A stretch of 64,000 nt of DNA, from NCBI GenBank assembly GCA_037178625.1, contig CM074137.1:1426001-1490000 (forward strand), in the 5' to 3' direction. Source of the DNA: Skeletonema tropicum. Lineage: Eukaryota > Bacillariophyta > Thalassiosirophyceae > Thalassiosirales > Thalassiosiraceae. A model generated the notes under the pieces. The model saw only the letters and a program-made list of their open reading frames with translations. It searched no databases and was not told where the DNA came from. The translations under genes and the position numbers were made by a program. Positions within the stretch are counted from its first letter, which is position 1, and every line of letters begins with the position of its first letter. This document shows, in pieces, positions 35,301 to 44,500 of the stretch.

Positions 35301-35542
35301 GGAACGCAACCACGAAGGCCGTCTGCTTTGCAGGAGGAGTCTATTTCAGATACGCATAGTTCTGGATTTCCAAATGCATGCTCCATGCATTTGCATAATG
35401 ATGTATCACAGCCATCGGAACAAAAATCTGGAAATATTATTCCAGTTCCTTGAAGTGCCCGACTGATGTTCAGCGCCGCATGAGCACCATGCCCACAGAG
35501 GAGGGCGGAGGCGGCCGCTGCACACACCAGTAATTGCTTCAT
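23321..35542 (-). CDS. PS3: giant membrane-anchored PS-repeat protein with PDZ-like tail (4,073 aa)
   Basis: This single uninterrupted frame of 12.2 kb is the longest gene in the window. It has a signal peptide (about residues 1-23) and an N-terminal cysteine domain at about 40-150. PSxx stalk follows to about 3045, then two cysteine modules at about 3048-3092 and 3150-3198 and a second stalk to about 3865. A transmembrane helix spans about 3879-3901, followed by an Arg-Ser-rich cytoplasmic linker (about 3907-3938), an acidic stretch and a PDZ-like domain (about 3985-4066). Roughly 90 percent of the length is low-complexity P/S/T with one variable, often charged residue per tetrapeptide, a plausible O-glycosylated extended stalk. 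Internal segments recur at offsets of 1,656, 2,400, 4,056 and 5,544 bp, all multiples of three. Extracellular display is inferred from topology; ligands are unknown. Confidence 0.93.
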   Translation of the reverse strand: MKQLLVCAAAASALLCGHGAHAALNISRALQGTGIIFPDFCSDGCDTSLCKCMEHAFGNPELCVSEIDSSCKADGLRGCVPEDQLSSTQEIFCDFSDCIVDGETSEEECSCRMYTTHCFSDQKCDESCEIARCCWFQDDDEGRRECLPVFPTNAPTGEPSDAPSSTPSSSPSATPSTLPTTNPSSTPSTSPSVSPTYTPSGQPSNLPSDVPSHYPSVQPSAAPSESPSAEPTSSPSAVPSASPSSNPTSTPSSSPSAKPSSSPSAQPTSEPSSSPSTTPSDVPSRSPSAAPSQSPSATPSTLPTTQPTNDPSLSPSESPSAAPSSSPSAGPSASPSSEPSALPTTDPSSKPSSSPSTSPSDVPSSSPTSAPSRSPSSTPSASPSAQPTSAPSSFPSASPSSAPSSTPSAEPSSFPSSSPSESPTSEPTSTPSSTPSSVPSSSPTSAPSASPSAQPTREPSSSPSAQPTREPSSSPSASPSDIPSSSPSSAPSHSPTSTPSASPSVEPSSDPSSSPSASPSSAPSSSPSAEPSSSPSSNPTSKPSSSPTSTPSTIPSAHPSSEPTDFPSVSPSASPSNSPSASPSASPSSEPSALPSSNPTSIPSSSPSTSPSDAPSSTPTSAPSGSPSSAPSESPSAEPSSDPSSLPTVSPSDFPSSSPSLEPTESPSSEPSQSPSSNPTSKPSSTPSTSPSDVPSSSPSSSPSQSPSSNPTSKPSSTPSASPSNVPSSSPTSNPSASPSSVPSTSPSAQPTSEPSSSPSSSPTDMPSSSPSAEPSPSPSSSPSESPSAHPSSNPSSAPSASPSATPSSTPSTSPSDVPSSSPSSSPSQSPSSNPTSKPSSTPSASPSNVPSSSPTSNPSASPSSVPSTSPSAQPTSEPSSSPSSSPTDMPSSSPSAEPSPSPSSSPSESPSAHPSSNPSSAPSASPSATPSSTPSTSPSDVPSSSPSSSPSQSPSSNPTSKPSSTPSASPSNVPSSSPTSNPSASPSSVPSTSPSAQPTSEPSSSPSSSPTDMPSSSPSAEPSPSPSSSPSESPSAHPSSNPSSAPSASPSATPSSTPSTSPSDVPSSSPSSSPSQSPSSNPTSKPSSTPSASPSNVPSSSPTSNPSASPSSVPSTSPSAQPTSEPSSSPSSSPTDMPSSSPSAEPSPSPSSSPSESPSAHPSSNPSSAPSASPSATPSSTPSTSPSDVPSSSPSSSPSQSPSSNPTSKPSSTPSASPSNVPSSSPTSNPSASPSSVPSTLPSAQPTSEPSSSPSSSPTDMPSSSPSAEPSPSPSSSPSESPSAHPSSNPSSAPSASPSATPSSSPTSNPSSSPSAKPSSSPSAQPTSEPSSSPSTTPSDVPSRSPSAAPSQSPSTTPSASPSTHPTSEPSSLPSESPSYAPSSSPSAQPSTSPSVKPSALPTTDPSSKPSSSPSTSPSDVPSSSPTSAPSRSPSSTPSASPSAQPTSAPSSFPSASPSSAPSSSPSTEPSSFPSSSPSESPTSEPTSIPSSTPSASPSAEPSSTPSSVPSSSPTSAPSESPSANPTDAPSSSPSSSPSSAPSSSPSSAPSQSPSSKPSASPSAQPTSDPSSYPSSTPSASPSAQPTSKPSSTPSVSPSAEPTSSPTAVPSASPSSNPTSKPSSFPSSSPSAVPSAHPSSEPTGSPSESPSASPSNSPSASPSSLPTSKPSLLPSSSPTSQPSSLPSVSPSKVPSLFPTSAPSDSPSSRPTQTPSTLPTSLPSSLPSVSPTNVPSSTPTLEPSGSPSSAPSKSPSRTPTSKPSSTPSASPSNVPSSSPTSNPSASPSSVPSTLPSALPTAEPSSSPSSSPTDMPSSSPSAEPSPSPSSSPSESPSAHPSSNPSSAPSASPSATPSSSPTSNPSSSPSAKPSSSPSSSPSSIPTSKPSSTPSASPSNVPSSSPTSNPSASPSSVPSTSPSALPTAEPSSSPSSSPTDMPSSSPSAEPSPSPSSSPSESPSAHPSSNPSSAPSASPSATPSSSPTSNPSSSPSAKPSSSPSKSPSSIPTSKPSSTPSASPSNVPSSSPTSNPSASPSSVPSTSPSALPTAEPSSTPSSSPTDMPSSSPSAEPSPSPSSSPSESPSAHPSSNPSSAPSASPSATPSSSPTSNPSSSPSAKPSSSPSAQPTSEPSSSPSTTPSDVPSRSPSAAPSQSPSATPSASPSTHPTSEPSSLPSESPSYAPSSSPSAQPSTSPSVTPSALPTTDPSSKPSSSPSTSPSDVPSSSPTSAPSRSPSSTPSASPSAQPTSAPSSFPSASPSSAPSSTPSAEPSSFPSSSPSESPTSEPTSTPSSTPSSVPSSSPTSAPSASPSAQPTREPSSSPSASPSDIPSSSPSSAPSHSPTSTPSASPSVEPSSDPSSSPSASPSSAPSSSPSAEPSASPSSNPTSKPSSSPTSTPSTIPSAQPSSEPTDFPSVSPSASPSNSPSASPSASPSSKPSALPSSNPTSKPSSSPSTSPSDVPSSTPTSAPSGSPSSAPSESPSAEPSSDPSSLPTVSPSDFPSSTPSLEPTESPSSEPTQSPSSNPTSKPSSTPSTSPSDVPSSSPSSSPSQSPSSNPTSKPSSTPSASPSNVPSSSPTSNPSASPSSVPSTSPSAQPTSEPSSSPSSSPTDMPSSSPSAEPSPSPSSSPSESPSAHPSSNPSSAPSASPSATPSSSPTSNPSSSPSAKPSSSPSAQPTSEPSSSPSTTPSDVPSRSPSAAPSQSPSATPSASPSTHPTSEPSSLPSESPSYAPSSSPSAQPSTSPSVTPSALPTTDPSSKPSSSPSTSPSDVPSSSPTSAPSRSPSSTPSASPSAQPTSAPSSFPSASPSSAPSSSPSAEPSSFPSSSPSESPTSEPTSIPSSTPSASPSAEPSSTPSSVPSSSPTSAPSESPSANPTDAPSSSPSSSPSSAPSSSPSSAPSQSPSSKPSASPSAQPTSDPSSYPSSTPSASPSAQPTSKPSSTPSVSPSAEPTSSPTAVPSASPSSNPTSKPSSFPSSSPSAVPSAHPSSEPTGSPSESPSASPSNSPSASPSSLPTSKPSLLPSSSPTSKPSSLPSVSPSAAPSIDHSAACDAFLSDCFDHPEKVTVCFFASCCWFQEDEQGFRECVMQAMLSSEPSSNPTSKPSISPSAEPTSSPSSVPTSLPSVNPTNEPSSSPSAAPSDSPTVDYNAQCGVFISECFKNSKKAGICQIARCCWLLKNTDDREAKRECVQKSSVPSLSPTVTPSYEPSSSPSASPTDVPTSKPSSLPSHSPTALPSASPSNLPTPTPSSFPSTLPSASPSATPTDEPSHSPSSEPSVSPSAKPTSMPSSSPSSKPSVAPSSSPSAAPSNFPSSAPSTSPSTHPTSQPSTFPSTSPSAVPSPSPSDVPTTSPSVAPSQSPSSTPSAPPSTEPTRRPSASPSVFPTDVPSTSPSSAPSASPTVAPSQSPSSGPSVSPSTLPTSSPSSSPTDFPSAAPSRSPSALPSTHPTSLPSSSPSVSPTAAPSESPSDHPSTTPSTTPSNRPSSSPSSSPSTLPTSNPSSSPSVSPSVAPSNSPSVSPSHSPSLSPSETPSARPSASPSVSPSLLPSASPSTFPSSKPSASPSAQPTADPSSFPTGSPSSAPSRFPSSRPSSAPTDSPSESPSDVPTLSPSESPSALPTSSPSISPSSQPSDSPSVSSKPSASPSSKPSVAPSAFPSLEPSPSPSSQPSGTPSLYPTATPSAAPTALPSSVPSSSPSDTPTASPSSRPSSEPTASPSIEPTGTPSASPSTEPTAQPSLHPSASPSSYPTSHPSTSPSSSPTDEPSAPPSSHPTSQPSARPSSNPSATPSVSPTDRPSSFPSVSPTASPSSSPSSHPTATPSIAPTGSPSVSSMPSASPSAEPTGTPTSELWAKQKEALMTGSFVSSNGPNYGLIRSIVFGVVGFAALVVLSLFSHRAYNSRSRGSRRRQRSSSRGRSGSRRSSSRGRSRYYDDYTDEGESFDTPGYTNTFDQTNSVASNQSRMVDQISKSLATFIDQQPKRVRREVFAPAGKLGVIVDTSTDGPIVHSIKDDSPLIGKVFVGDHIIAIDGENTSDWSAHNVTKLVAQKSGSVRKLTLMSNNWDDLA
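29133..30300. repeat. second block of three 372-bp units in PS3
   Basis: Three further copies of the 124-codon unit lie here with their own variant junctions (SAVGSAEG in the shadow frame rather than SLVGCAEG). This shows two separate expansions within one gene. Confidence 0.8.
31600..33470. repeat. five 372-bp tandem units in PS3
   Basis: Near-identical 124-codon units repeat at exact 372-bp steps (the same sequence at 31674, 32046, 32418, 32790 and 33162). Identity is so high that recent expansion or active homogenisation is likely. Confidence 0.9.
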
Positions 35543-36242
35543 TTCTGTCGCTGATTGTAATGATATAGGCGTCTATATAAATGATTAAATCTCTTGAGGT
35601 CCTTTAGTCTAACTTAGTTATCAATTCAATGATGAATGCACAGAGATTTGTACATGGTAGCGCTATTGCTGGTGTTGGGTGTTGACCAAAAGCAAGGCAG
35701 GCGCGCGAGAAGGAGTTCGTGCTTGATGACTTCACAAATTGGCGATTTCTCTTCATGACACCAGTCTTACGTAAATTAGAAAAGATAAAACTCCACATCC
35801 ATTTTCAAGAAAGTGAAAGTATATGTACAGTATGCCTATTTTTCAAAAAGTCATTATGCACATGTGTTAGAGTTTGCTTACTACTGTCACACGTATTTCT
35901 TGTTTTCGCAAAAGTCTTCATTGGTACACATCATCATAGAATGATTTACAGGAGACTCATTTTCTCACAACAAGTCACTTCTGCGTATCTACCTTGTGCT
36001 TGATAAATATATAAGTATTTCTACTGCTTCTTATTATCATACTTACCTGCCGAGTATACTTCTACTAAAGTTCCTGCCTATTGGCTAATAATAAAGCACT
36101 AGCGTGCAGCGGAGATAAAGCGTCCATCAGTGAACAAGTATATAATTGGAGTGTCGTCTGCACACCGGTTTTTGGTGTCATTAAGAATTGACACATCACA
36201 TTTTCAGAATCAGGATATTCATTATCGCTACGTCCTTAATTA
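35543..36242. other. intergenic upstream of PS3
   Basis: No gene is recognised. A TATA-like CTATATAAA lies just upstream of the PS3 start at about 35573. Unlike the other PS genes, no GCGTTGA motif was found within 110 bp of the ATG. Confidence 0.35.
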
Positions 36243-36465
36243 ACTTGCAATCTACTCCTTCGACGAATGTGAGCAAATTCAAATGTCAGTATGATAGAGT
36301 TGAATTAATCTTTCTTCTTTAAATGGCGACGCTCCCCACACGGAATGTTCTCGAAGTGGCAAGTGGTAATAATGATATTATGTGCGATGAAAGATTGTGC
36401 AGAGTGTTGCGTTTACATGAAAATAGGTTGATACATGTAGGAGAATTGTATGGAAGTGGGCTAAT
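36243..36465 (-). pseudogene. decayed fragment of the adjacent cyclin gene
   Basis: The segment aligns with 37398-37640 of the cyclin gene in the same orientation. On the minus strand it still reads NSIILTFEFAHIRRRSRLQV, compared with [18 protein letters not shown] in the intact gene. It also keeps the GGCGACGCTCC region and the AGGAGAATTG block with indels between. It lies downstream of the intact gene and cannot encode a cyclin box. Confidence 0.72.
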
Positions 36466-36793
36466 CAAACCAAGAGGAAAAACACAAGCTTTCTAAAATA
36501 GCTCCACCTCGTGTATTGAAGGTGGACTTCATGATGTGTTGGTTCTAGAGACAGGCTGCTGCATTTGCATACTACTGCTTCGGTATTCTTTAAATGTTGC
36601 AGTTCGTACTTAGTGATGACCCTAATGTCTCGAAATATTGCTGACTTAGGAAATTCAGCTAAGCCACTCTTCTGAAACAAGTAGCAGAGAGTTTGATAGT
36701 ATCAGGTTGCTTGCGATTACCATTCACGTTGAAGGTATTCCCTTGGTTGAAGCTGACAAATTGAACGATCTGAATTTGTGCTCCTCGTGATTC
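36466..36793. other. 3' flank of cyclin gene
   Basis: No gene or recognisable repeat was seen between the cyclin fragment and the cyclin stop codon. Confidence 0.4.
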
Positions 36794-37801
36794 TTAATCT
36801 GCCTTTGACCACAAATAGCTCTCTGGGTCATTAAATGACGTCTGCTCCAATAACGAAGGGACAAATGCATACTTGGCACGGCGATTATCCAAGTTATCTT
36901 TATCACCAACTGCTAAAATGGCATTGCATACTGTTGACAAGTCCTCTCCACGTTTGCCTCCAATGAATATTTCCCACCAAGGAAAAGGGACTAGAGGAAG
37001 CTCTACATCTTTACTTGAACAAGCCATCAAAATGGCAGCACATGCCACAATCTCAGGTTCATACCGAACGCATAAATCGATTCTACATGAATCATTACAA
37101 TAATTCCATGCCTTCTGCACAACTTCCTTCTCTTCAATTTCCAACACTCTTACAAAATATAAAATGAATTTATGTGGATGAGCATCTGGTATCCAATACA
37201 AAGTAAACCCAAGAGTTTGCAAGATAACATTCTCGGTATGAAAAAGAGCATCTTTCCATTCTGCATAAACCGGTCCCAACATGGACATTGGCTTGACACT
37301 CCTCACCACATTTTCCTTCTCGACGTCATTGAGCAAGGCACAATTATCCGCTTCTGCATCTGCCGCACCGTAATGAAATTTGGATATATCATCCCCAACT
37401 CGTAATCGTCTCCTTCGATAAATGTGTGCAAATGTTAATATGATGGAGTGAACTGTTCTTGGCTCTTCTTCAACTTTACTGGCGAGTAAGACGCAGCCCA
37501 AGGCGACGCTCCACACATCATGTTTTCGAAGTGATAAGCGGTGATATGTGCGATGGAAGATTGTGCAGGATGTTGCGTAGGTAGATGCTGAGAGGCGTAA
37601 TAAGGTCGATGCGTCGAGGAGAATTGATGTTCCATGGAGGCGGTGCAAGCGTTCTGTGGAGGGCTGGATGTTATCCCGTGAGGAGGGTGTTGATTGCGGT
37701 GACTGTTGTTTTGCTTCCGCTGATGATCCATCGTTATTGTTTGTGGCAAAGAGTATTGGTTGAACGGTTTTGTCCACTACGGTTTTAGTGGTGGATGACA
37801 T
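36794..37801 (-). CDS. cyclin, L/K/T (transcription and splicing) type, 335 aa
   Basis: The protein has two cyclin folds. The first, at about residues 50-200, starts with [15 protein letters not shown] and contains [10 protein letters not shown], with the conserved Lys and Glu that contact the kinase. The second, at about 200-310, includes GFTLYW and [22 protein letters not shown]. The RLHGTSILL opening and the ASKxEE-P-R segment are typical of cyclin L, with related forms in cyclin K and T. These cyclins partner CDK9/11/12-type kinases that act on RNA polymerase II and splicing in the nucleus. An insert of about 35 residues (136-170) lies between the conserved blocks. The frame extends upstream only through a TTG, so the ATG at 37801 (MSSTTKTVV) is taken as the start. 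No RS-rich tail is present, unlike animal cyclin L. Confidence 0.85.
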   Translation of the reverse strand: MSSTTKTVVDKTVQPILFATNNNDGSSAEAKQQSPQSTPSSRDNIQPSTERLHRLHGTSILLDASTLLRLSASTYATSCTIFHRTYHRLSLRKHDVWSVALGCVLLASKVEEEPRTVHSIILTFAHIYRRRRLRVGDDISKFHYGAADAEADNCALLNDVEKENVVRSVKPMSMLGPVYAEWKDALFHTENVILQTLGFTLYWIPDAHPHKFILYFVRVLEIEEKEVVQKAWNYCNDSCRIDLCVRYEPEIVACAAILMACSSKDVELPLVPFPWWEIFIGGKRGEDLSTVCNAILAVGDKDNLDNRRAKYAFVPSLLEQTSFNDPESYLWSKAD

Positions 37802-38520
37802 TTTGCAAAAAACGGCGGTTTCATTGAGAGTAGGTAGAGGCAAATGAATGACAGCTCGTTGCCTACTCGATGCTCTTGCCAGGTTCTTATTATGTTGTAG
37901 ATATTGTGCTTGATTAGATGATAGAATTGACTAGAGGTGTGGTGGCGTGGAGGGTTGAGGGTTGAGGTGGGAGGTGCTGAGTTCAATTCATGGCCGGCAT
38001 GGTTGATGGTTGAGTTGAGAGGTAAATAAGGCATACGTAAATAAAAATAAAAATCTCAAATTTTCGTACTCATGACTCGATCCTTTCAACAAAATTATTA
38101 ATCCTATTAAATCTGTTTCACATGAGTCACGAACTGAAAAGATACATCCCTAAAAGCTAATTTATTTACCCTAACCTTACCTTACCCTAAAATCCCAAAC
38201 CCCATCCCTATCTTGTATGTACTCCTAATAACTGCCAACATGTACCATGGAACGGACATCTATCATATCTACAATCAACGATGTCAGAACTTCGCAGAGC
38301 AACTTTGTTTGACTTCCCAACTTCTAAGTAAGTACTTCTATTCTCTGCGTACTCACACCTTACTGCCACTTTCACTTCCAAACGCCTTGACAGACTTCTT
38401 ACTCTTGTGATCAGCAAAAGAAGATTCATTTATTCACATTTATTATTTACGGAGAGATGAGGGTTATCTCCTCACTTATTTCTATTGTACATACACATAA
38501 CGAACATATATACGCTATTC
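37802..38520. other. intergenic with short telomere-like stretch
   Basis: No gene was seen. At about 38168-38200 the sequence contains degenerate CCCTAA-like units (ACCCTAACC, ACCCTAAAA). The right end holds the block 38456-38477 shared with the PS3 3' flank. Confidence 0.35.
38456..38477 (-). promoter_or_regulatory. conserved 3'-flank block of PS4 and PS3
   Basis: A 22-bp block containing GATGAGGG and CTCCTCAC is identical at 38456-38477 and 23269-23290, about 45 and 30 bp past the respective stop codons. In the transcript sense it can form a GAGG/CCTC stem. A role in 3'-end formation is a guess; common descent of the flanks would also explain it. Confidence 0.35.
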
Positions 38521-41500
38521 CTAGTCGTCCCAGTTGTTACTCATAAGAGTCAGCTTCCTAACACTGCCACTCTTTCGAGCAACTAATTTCGTGACATAAT
38601 GAGCTGACCAGTCTGATGTGTCTTCATCATCTACTGCTATGATATAGTCACCAGTGAACACTTTTCCAACCAAAGGCGAATCAGCCTTGATGCTGTGAAC
38701 GATGGGCCCATCGCTTGAAGTATCAACAATGATGCCCAACTTTCCTGCTGGCGCAAAGACCTCCCTTTTGACCCGCTTAGGTCGCTTATCTATAAAAGTG
38801 GCGACTGTTCTCGTCATTTGATCTACCACGTTAGTATCATTGTCCTCAAACTCACTTGAGAACGCTGAAGATTCTGCTACAGACCGCTCTCGTTTGTTAT
38901 CCTGACCTACTGATTTTGGGCTAACAATGCCATCTTCCAGACTGTATGCATATGATTGTTGAGAGGACACAACACTGTCTTTTGTTAGGTCGAAAGTGTT
39001 GGTATAGCCAGGAGTTTCAAAGCTTTCACCTTCGTCGATGTATTCGTTATGACGAGAATTTCCCCTCCCTGTTGTTCGACGACTACGACTTCTCCCCCTT
39101 GATGAAGATCTTTCCCGCCGACGTGATCCTCGAGATCTGCGTCTCTTGTAAGTCCTATGCGAAAAGATAGCAATCAACACAAGGACAATCAGACCCCCAG
39201 CTCCCAACGCAATATCACGGATAAAATTATTATCCGGACCTGTTTCTGCAACAAAACTTCCTTTCTTGATAGCTTCCTTGTTGAATGCCCATAGCTCGGT
39301 TGTTGGTGTTCCCGTTGGCTCCGCTGACGGAGACGCCGAGGGCATGGAGGATACACTCGGCGAACCAGTCGGTGCAGTCGATGGTGTCGCAGTGGGATGT
39401 GATGATGGGCTACTCGATGGAGATGCAGTCGGTGAAACTGAGGGAAACGAGCTGGGCCTATCTGTTGGTGACACTGATGGAGTTGCAGAGGGGTTTGACG
39501 AGGGACGTGCACTAGGCTGACTCGTCGGATGACTTGACGGTGACGCAGATGGTTCATCTGTTGGACTGGACGAAGGAGATGCACTAGGATGACTCGTCGG
39601 ATAGCTTGATGGCAATGCTGATGGATGCAGAGAGGGTTGAGCTGTTGGACGGGACGAAGGAGATGCGCTTGGTTTGCCCGTTGGCTCTATTGACGGCGAT
39701 GCTGTGGGTTCTGATGATGGTCTGCTTGATGGAGATGCAGTAGGTGTATCTGAGGGGGATAAGCTTGGAACGGCTGATGGTGATGCAGTAGGTGCAGCTG
39801 ATGGAGTTGCAGTCGGGTACAAGCTCGGTGTACCCGACGGCTGGCTTGATGGTGATGCAGTGGGTTCCAATGATGGAGATGCACTAGGAATTCCCGACGG
39901 CTTACTCGAAGGACTTGCCGAGGGTTTGGAAGACACACTAGGGGAGCCTGATGGCTGACTTGATGGACTGATCGAAGGTGATGCTGTTGGCACAGCTGAT
40001 GGTGACGCACTTGGACTACTGGAAGGAAGGCTGCTCGGTGTTTCTGACGGAGATTCAGTTGGTGCAGAACTTGGTTTACTCGAAGGAAATCGGCTGGGTT
40101 CAGATGAAGGCGACCCCGAAGGAGACGAGCTTGGTTCACTTGTCGGCAGTGCAGACGGCGATAAAGATGGTGTTGATGAAGGAGATGATGTTGGTTCAGC
40201 TGATGGAGTTGCAGAAGGCGACGAGCTTGGTTTGCCAGTGGGCTGGGAAGAAGGTGATACTGACGGTTGTGACGATGGAGAGTGACTCGGAGAACTTGAT
40301 GGAGATAAACTAGGTGCAACTGATGGTGACGCCGATGGCGACGAGCTTGGATTACTTGTTGGAAGAGTGGATGGCGATGCAGAGGGTGTTGATGACGGAG
40401 AGTGGCTCGGTGCAACTGAAGGAGAGGAGCTTGGTTTTGATGACGGAGATGCCGAAGGAGTCGAGCTTGGGCTGCTTGTAGGTAGAGCTGATGGAGATGC
40501 TGTGGGTGTTGACGATGGTGCGTCACTTGGTGCGGATGACGGAGTTGTACTTGGAGCAGCCGATGGAGATTGACTAGGAGCAGCTGACGGCGATACCGAA
40601 GGAGAAGAGCTCGGCTGACTTGTCGGTTGAGTGGATGGCGATGCAGATGGTTGCGATGACGGTGAATGACTAGGTGAAGCTGATGGAGATTGACTTGGAG
40701 TAGCTGATGGCGATACCGAAGGTGATGAGCTTGGATTGCTTGTTGGTTGAGAGGACGGTGATGCAGATGGGTCAGATGATGGAGACTGGCTCGGTACAGC
40801 TGTCGGAGAAGCACTTGGGGCAGATGTTGGAGATGAACTCGGCACATCTGAAGGGAAAGCCGAAGGGGATGCGCTTGGTTTACTTGTCGGTTCACTTGAC
40901 GGTGATGCAGATGGCGTTGACGATGGAGAAATGCTCGGCGAAGCTGACGGAGTCGAAGTAGGTGCAGCTGACGGCGATGAACTTGGCATTGCTGTCGGAG
41001 AACCCGAAGGAGATGTGCTGGGTGTACTTGTCGGTTGAGTTGATGGCAATGCAGATGGGTTAGCCGACGGAGAGCTGCTTGGCATAGCTGATGGGGAAGG
41101 GCTGGGAGCAGACGATGGAGTTGAAGAAGGAGGCGAACTTGGCATGCTTGTTGGCTGGGCAGATGGTGATGCAGACGGTGCTGACGACGGAGAGGAACTG
41201 GGTACACCAGTCGGAGTTGTGCTTGGAGAAACGGACGGAGCCCCAGTCGGCTTCGAACTTGGTTTGCTTGTCGGCTGAGCAGACGGCGATGCTGAAGGTA
41301 ACGCTGTTGGACTATCCGATGGTAATGAGCTTGGCTTGCCGGTCGGCTCAACCGATGGCGATGCAGACGGACTTTCAGATGGTTCAAATGAGGCCGTTAC
41401 CGTGGGACTTGATGATGGCACAGACGACTTCAGTACACACTCGCGTTTGCCCGCAGTATCCTCCTCCTTCACTAACCAACAACAACTCGCTATATCGCAA

Positions 41501-44500
41501 AGTCCAACTTTTTTTGGAAATCTAAAGCACTCAGAAATGTAATACCAACATTGCGCTTTGTAGTCAATTGTTGGAGAATCAGACGGAGCCACCGAGGGTG
41601 TCGAGCTGGGTACGGCTGTTGGAAGAGCTGATGGTGTTGAGGTAGGCACAGACGAAGGTGATGAACTAGGTAGAGCTGTTGGAGTCACACTTGGTGCGCT
41701 TGATGGACTGCTGGACGGTTCGGAAGACAGCATTGACTGTTCAACACACTGTCGTAAGCCCGCATCATCTGCCTGAAACCAACAACATCTCGCAGTTAGG
41801 CAAATGGTTTCTTTATATTGATGCCTGAAGCAGTCCGTCATAAAAACACCGCACGCTTCACCCCAATCAATTGATGGAGCAATAGAAGGAGAGGCGGAAG
41901 GTTCTGAGCTTGGGCTACTCGTAGGAAGCGCAGATGGAGATGAAGATGGTAACACTGATGGAGATGAGCTGGGTGTTCCTGACGGAGAGGAACTAGGTGT
42001 AGCTGACGGAACTTCTGAAGGAGATGAGCTTGGTTCACTCGTTGGCTCAGCAGATGGCGATTCAGATGGCATCGAAGTCGGAGACGAACTAGGTTCAGCA
42101 GATGGAGTTGAACTTGGATCAGCTGACGGCAACCCCGAAGGTGAAGAACTTGGTTCACTTGTAGGCTCAGCAGATGGCGATGCAGACGGTGTTGATGACG
42201 GGGACGAACTAGGTTCAGCTGATGGAGTTGCAGAAGGCGACGAGCTCGGCATGCTAGTTGGCTGGGAAGAAGGTGATGCAGATGGCTGTGACGATGGCGA
42301 TGCAGATGGTGTGGATGACGGAGATGAAGTCGGAGCAACCGAAGGGGATGCCGAAGGAGATGAACTTGGTTTGCTTGATGGCAGGTCAGATGGCGATGCA
42401 GAGGGTGTTGATGACGGAGAGTGGCTCGGTGCAACTGAAGGAGAGGAGCTTGGGCTTGATGACGGAGATGCCGAAGGAGTCGAGCTGGGGCTGCTTGTAG
42501 GCAGAGTGGATGGTGATGCGGAAGGCGTTGATGAAGGAGACGCACTGGGTTCTGCAGAAGGTGACGGGCTTGGAGCCGATGACGGTGACGCTGATGGCAC
42601 TGAAGTGGGATCACTCGACGGTTCTGCAGACGGTGATGCTGAGGGTGTTGATGACGGAGAAGAAGTAGGTTCTGCAGACGGAGAATGACTCGGAACATCT
42701 GAAGGAGACGCTGAAGGAGTTGCGCTTGGTTTGCTTGTCGGCTGAGTTGACGGCATTGCCGATGGCTTCACTGTTGGAGAAACGCTGGGTTCAGCTGAAG
42801 GAGAAGGGCTTGGTTCAGCTGAAGGAGATCCCGAAGGTGATGCAGAAGGCTTTACTGATGGCGAGTGACTCGGTGCAGAAGACGGAGAAACACTTGGGAC
42901 ATCCGAGGGAACATCTGTCGGAGAGGAGCTTGGTTTGCTCGTTGGCAGTGAAGATGGTGATGCTGAGGGTGTTGATGACGGAGATCCCGAGGGTGACGCA
43001 GAAGGCTTTACTGATGGAGAGTGACTCGGCTCAGACGACGGAGAAGCACTCGGGACATCTGTCGGGGACGCAGAAGGAAGCAAACTTGGTGTCCTTGTTG
43101 GCAGTAAAGACGGTGATACAGACGGCTTAGTTGAAGGAGATGAGCTGGGTACATCTGTCGGAGAACTGCTGGGCTCAGCTGACGGAGAAGGGCTTGGAGC
43201 AGCAGATGGTGTTGATGTTGGTGATGCTGACGGTTTTGACGACGGGGATGAACTGGGTAAAGCCGACGGAGAAGCACTCGGAACATCTGAGGGAGATGAA
43301 GTTGGTGACACCGAAGGAGATGAGCTTGGTTTGCTCGATGGCTTATCGGATGGCGATGCAGATGGTGTTGATGTTGGTGATGCTGACGGTTTTGACGACG
43401 GAGATGAACTGGGTAAAGCAGACGGAGAAGCACTCGGAACATCTGAGGGAGATGAAGTTGGTGACACCGAAGGAGATGAGCTTGGTTTGCTCGATGGCTC
43501 ATCGGATGGGGATGCAGATGGTGTTGATGTTGGTGATGCTGACGGCTTTGACGACGGGGATGAACTTGGTGCAGCTGACGGAGAAGCACTCGGAACATCT
43601 GAGGGAGATGAAGTTGGTGACACCGAAGGAGATGAGCTTGGTTTGCTCGATGGCTTATCGGATGGGGATGCAGATGGTGTTGATGTTGGTGATGCTGACG
43701 GCTTTGACGACGGGGATGAACTTGGTGCAGCTGACGGAGAAGGACTCGGTGCAACTGAGGGGGATGAAGTTGGTGACACCGAAGGAGATACGCTCGGCTT
43801 GCTTGTTGGGCTTACTGACGGCGATGCAGAAGGTCTATCTGATGGAGATTGGCTCGGGCGAGCTGACGGAGACGAGCTTGGTGTAGCTGATGGAGAAGGA
43901 CTCGGAGCAACTGAGGGGGATGAAGTTGGAGATTCTGAAGGAGATACGCTCGGCTTGCTTGTTGGGCTTACTGACGGCGATGCAGAAGGTCTATCTGATG
44001 GAGATTGGCTCGGGCGAGCTGACGGAGATACCGATGGAGATGGGCTTGGCAAATCAGATGGAGATGCACTTGGTTTAGCCGACGGTGATACTGAAGGAGA
44101 TACGCTCGGTTTGCTTGTTGGGCTTACTGAAGGCGATGCAGAAGGTCTATCTGATGGAGAGGTTGTTGGATGTGCTGAAGGAAACACTGAAGGAGACGCA
44201 CTTGGTTTGTCTGTCGGACTAATGGATGGTAATGCAGTTGGATGCTCTGAGGGTTGTACTGTCGGAAACTCGCTCGGCGTATTTGTCGGACTGGTGCTCG
44301 GCAAGTCTGTCGGCGAAGCTGATGGCCTCTCAGTTGGTGCGCCTGTTGGATATACCGGTAAGCATTCCCTTCTATCAGAATCAGTATTCACAAACCAACA
44401 ACATTTCGCAATATCACAATTCTGTTTCACTGTTGGATTCTCGAAGCAAAGTTTGGTGAATAAACCGCAATTGCATTCCTCCTCGCTCTGCCATCCCTTG

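Noticed and set aside
37802..37843. Upstream start of the cyclin at 37843
   Set aside because: The codon is TTG; the first ATG is at 37801.
38168..38200. Interstitial telomere
   Set aside because: Only a few degenerate CCCTAA-like units, with no regular array.
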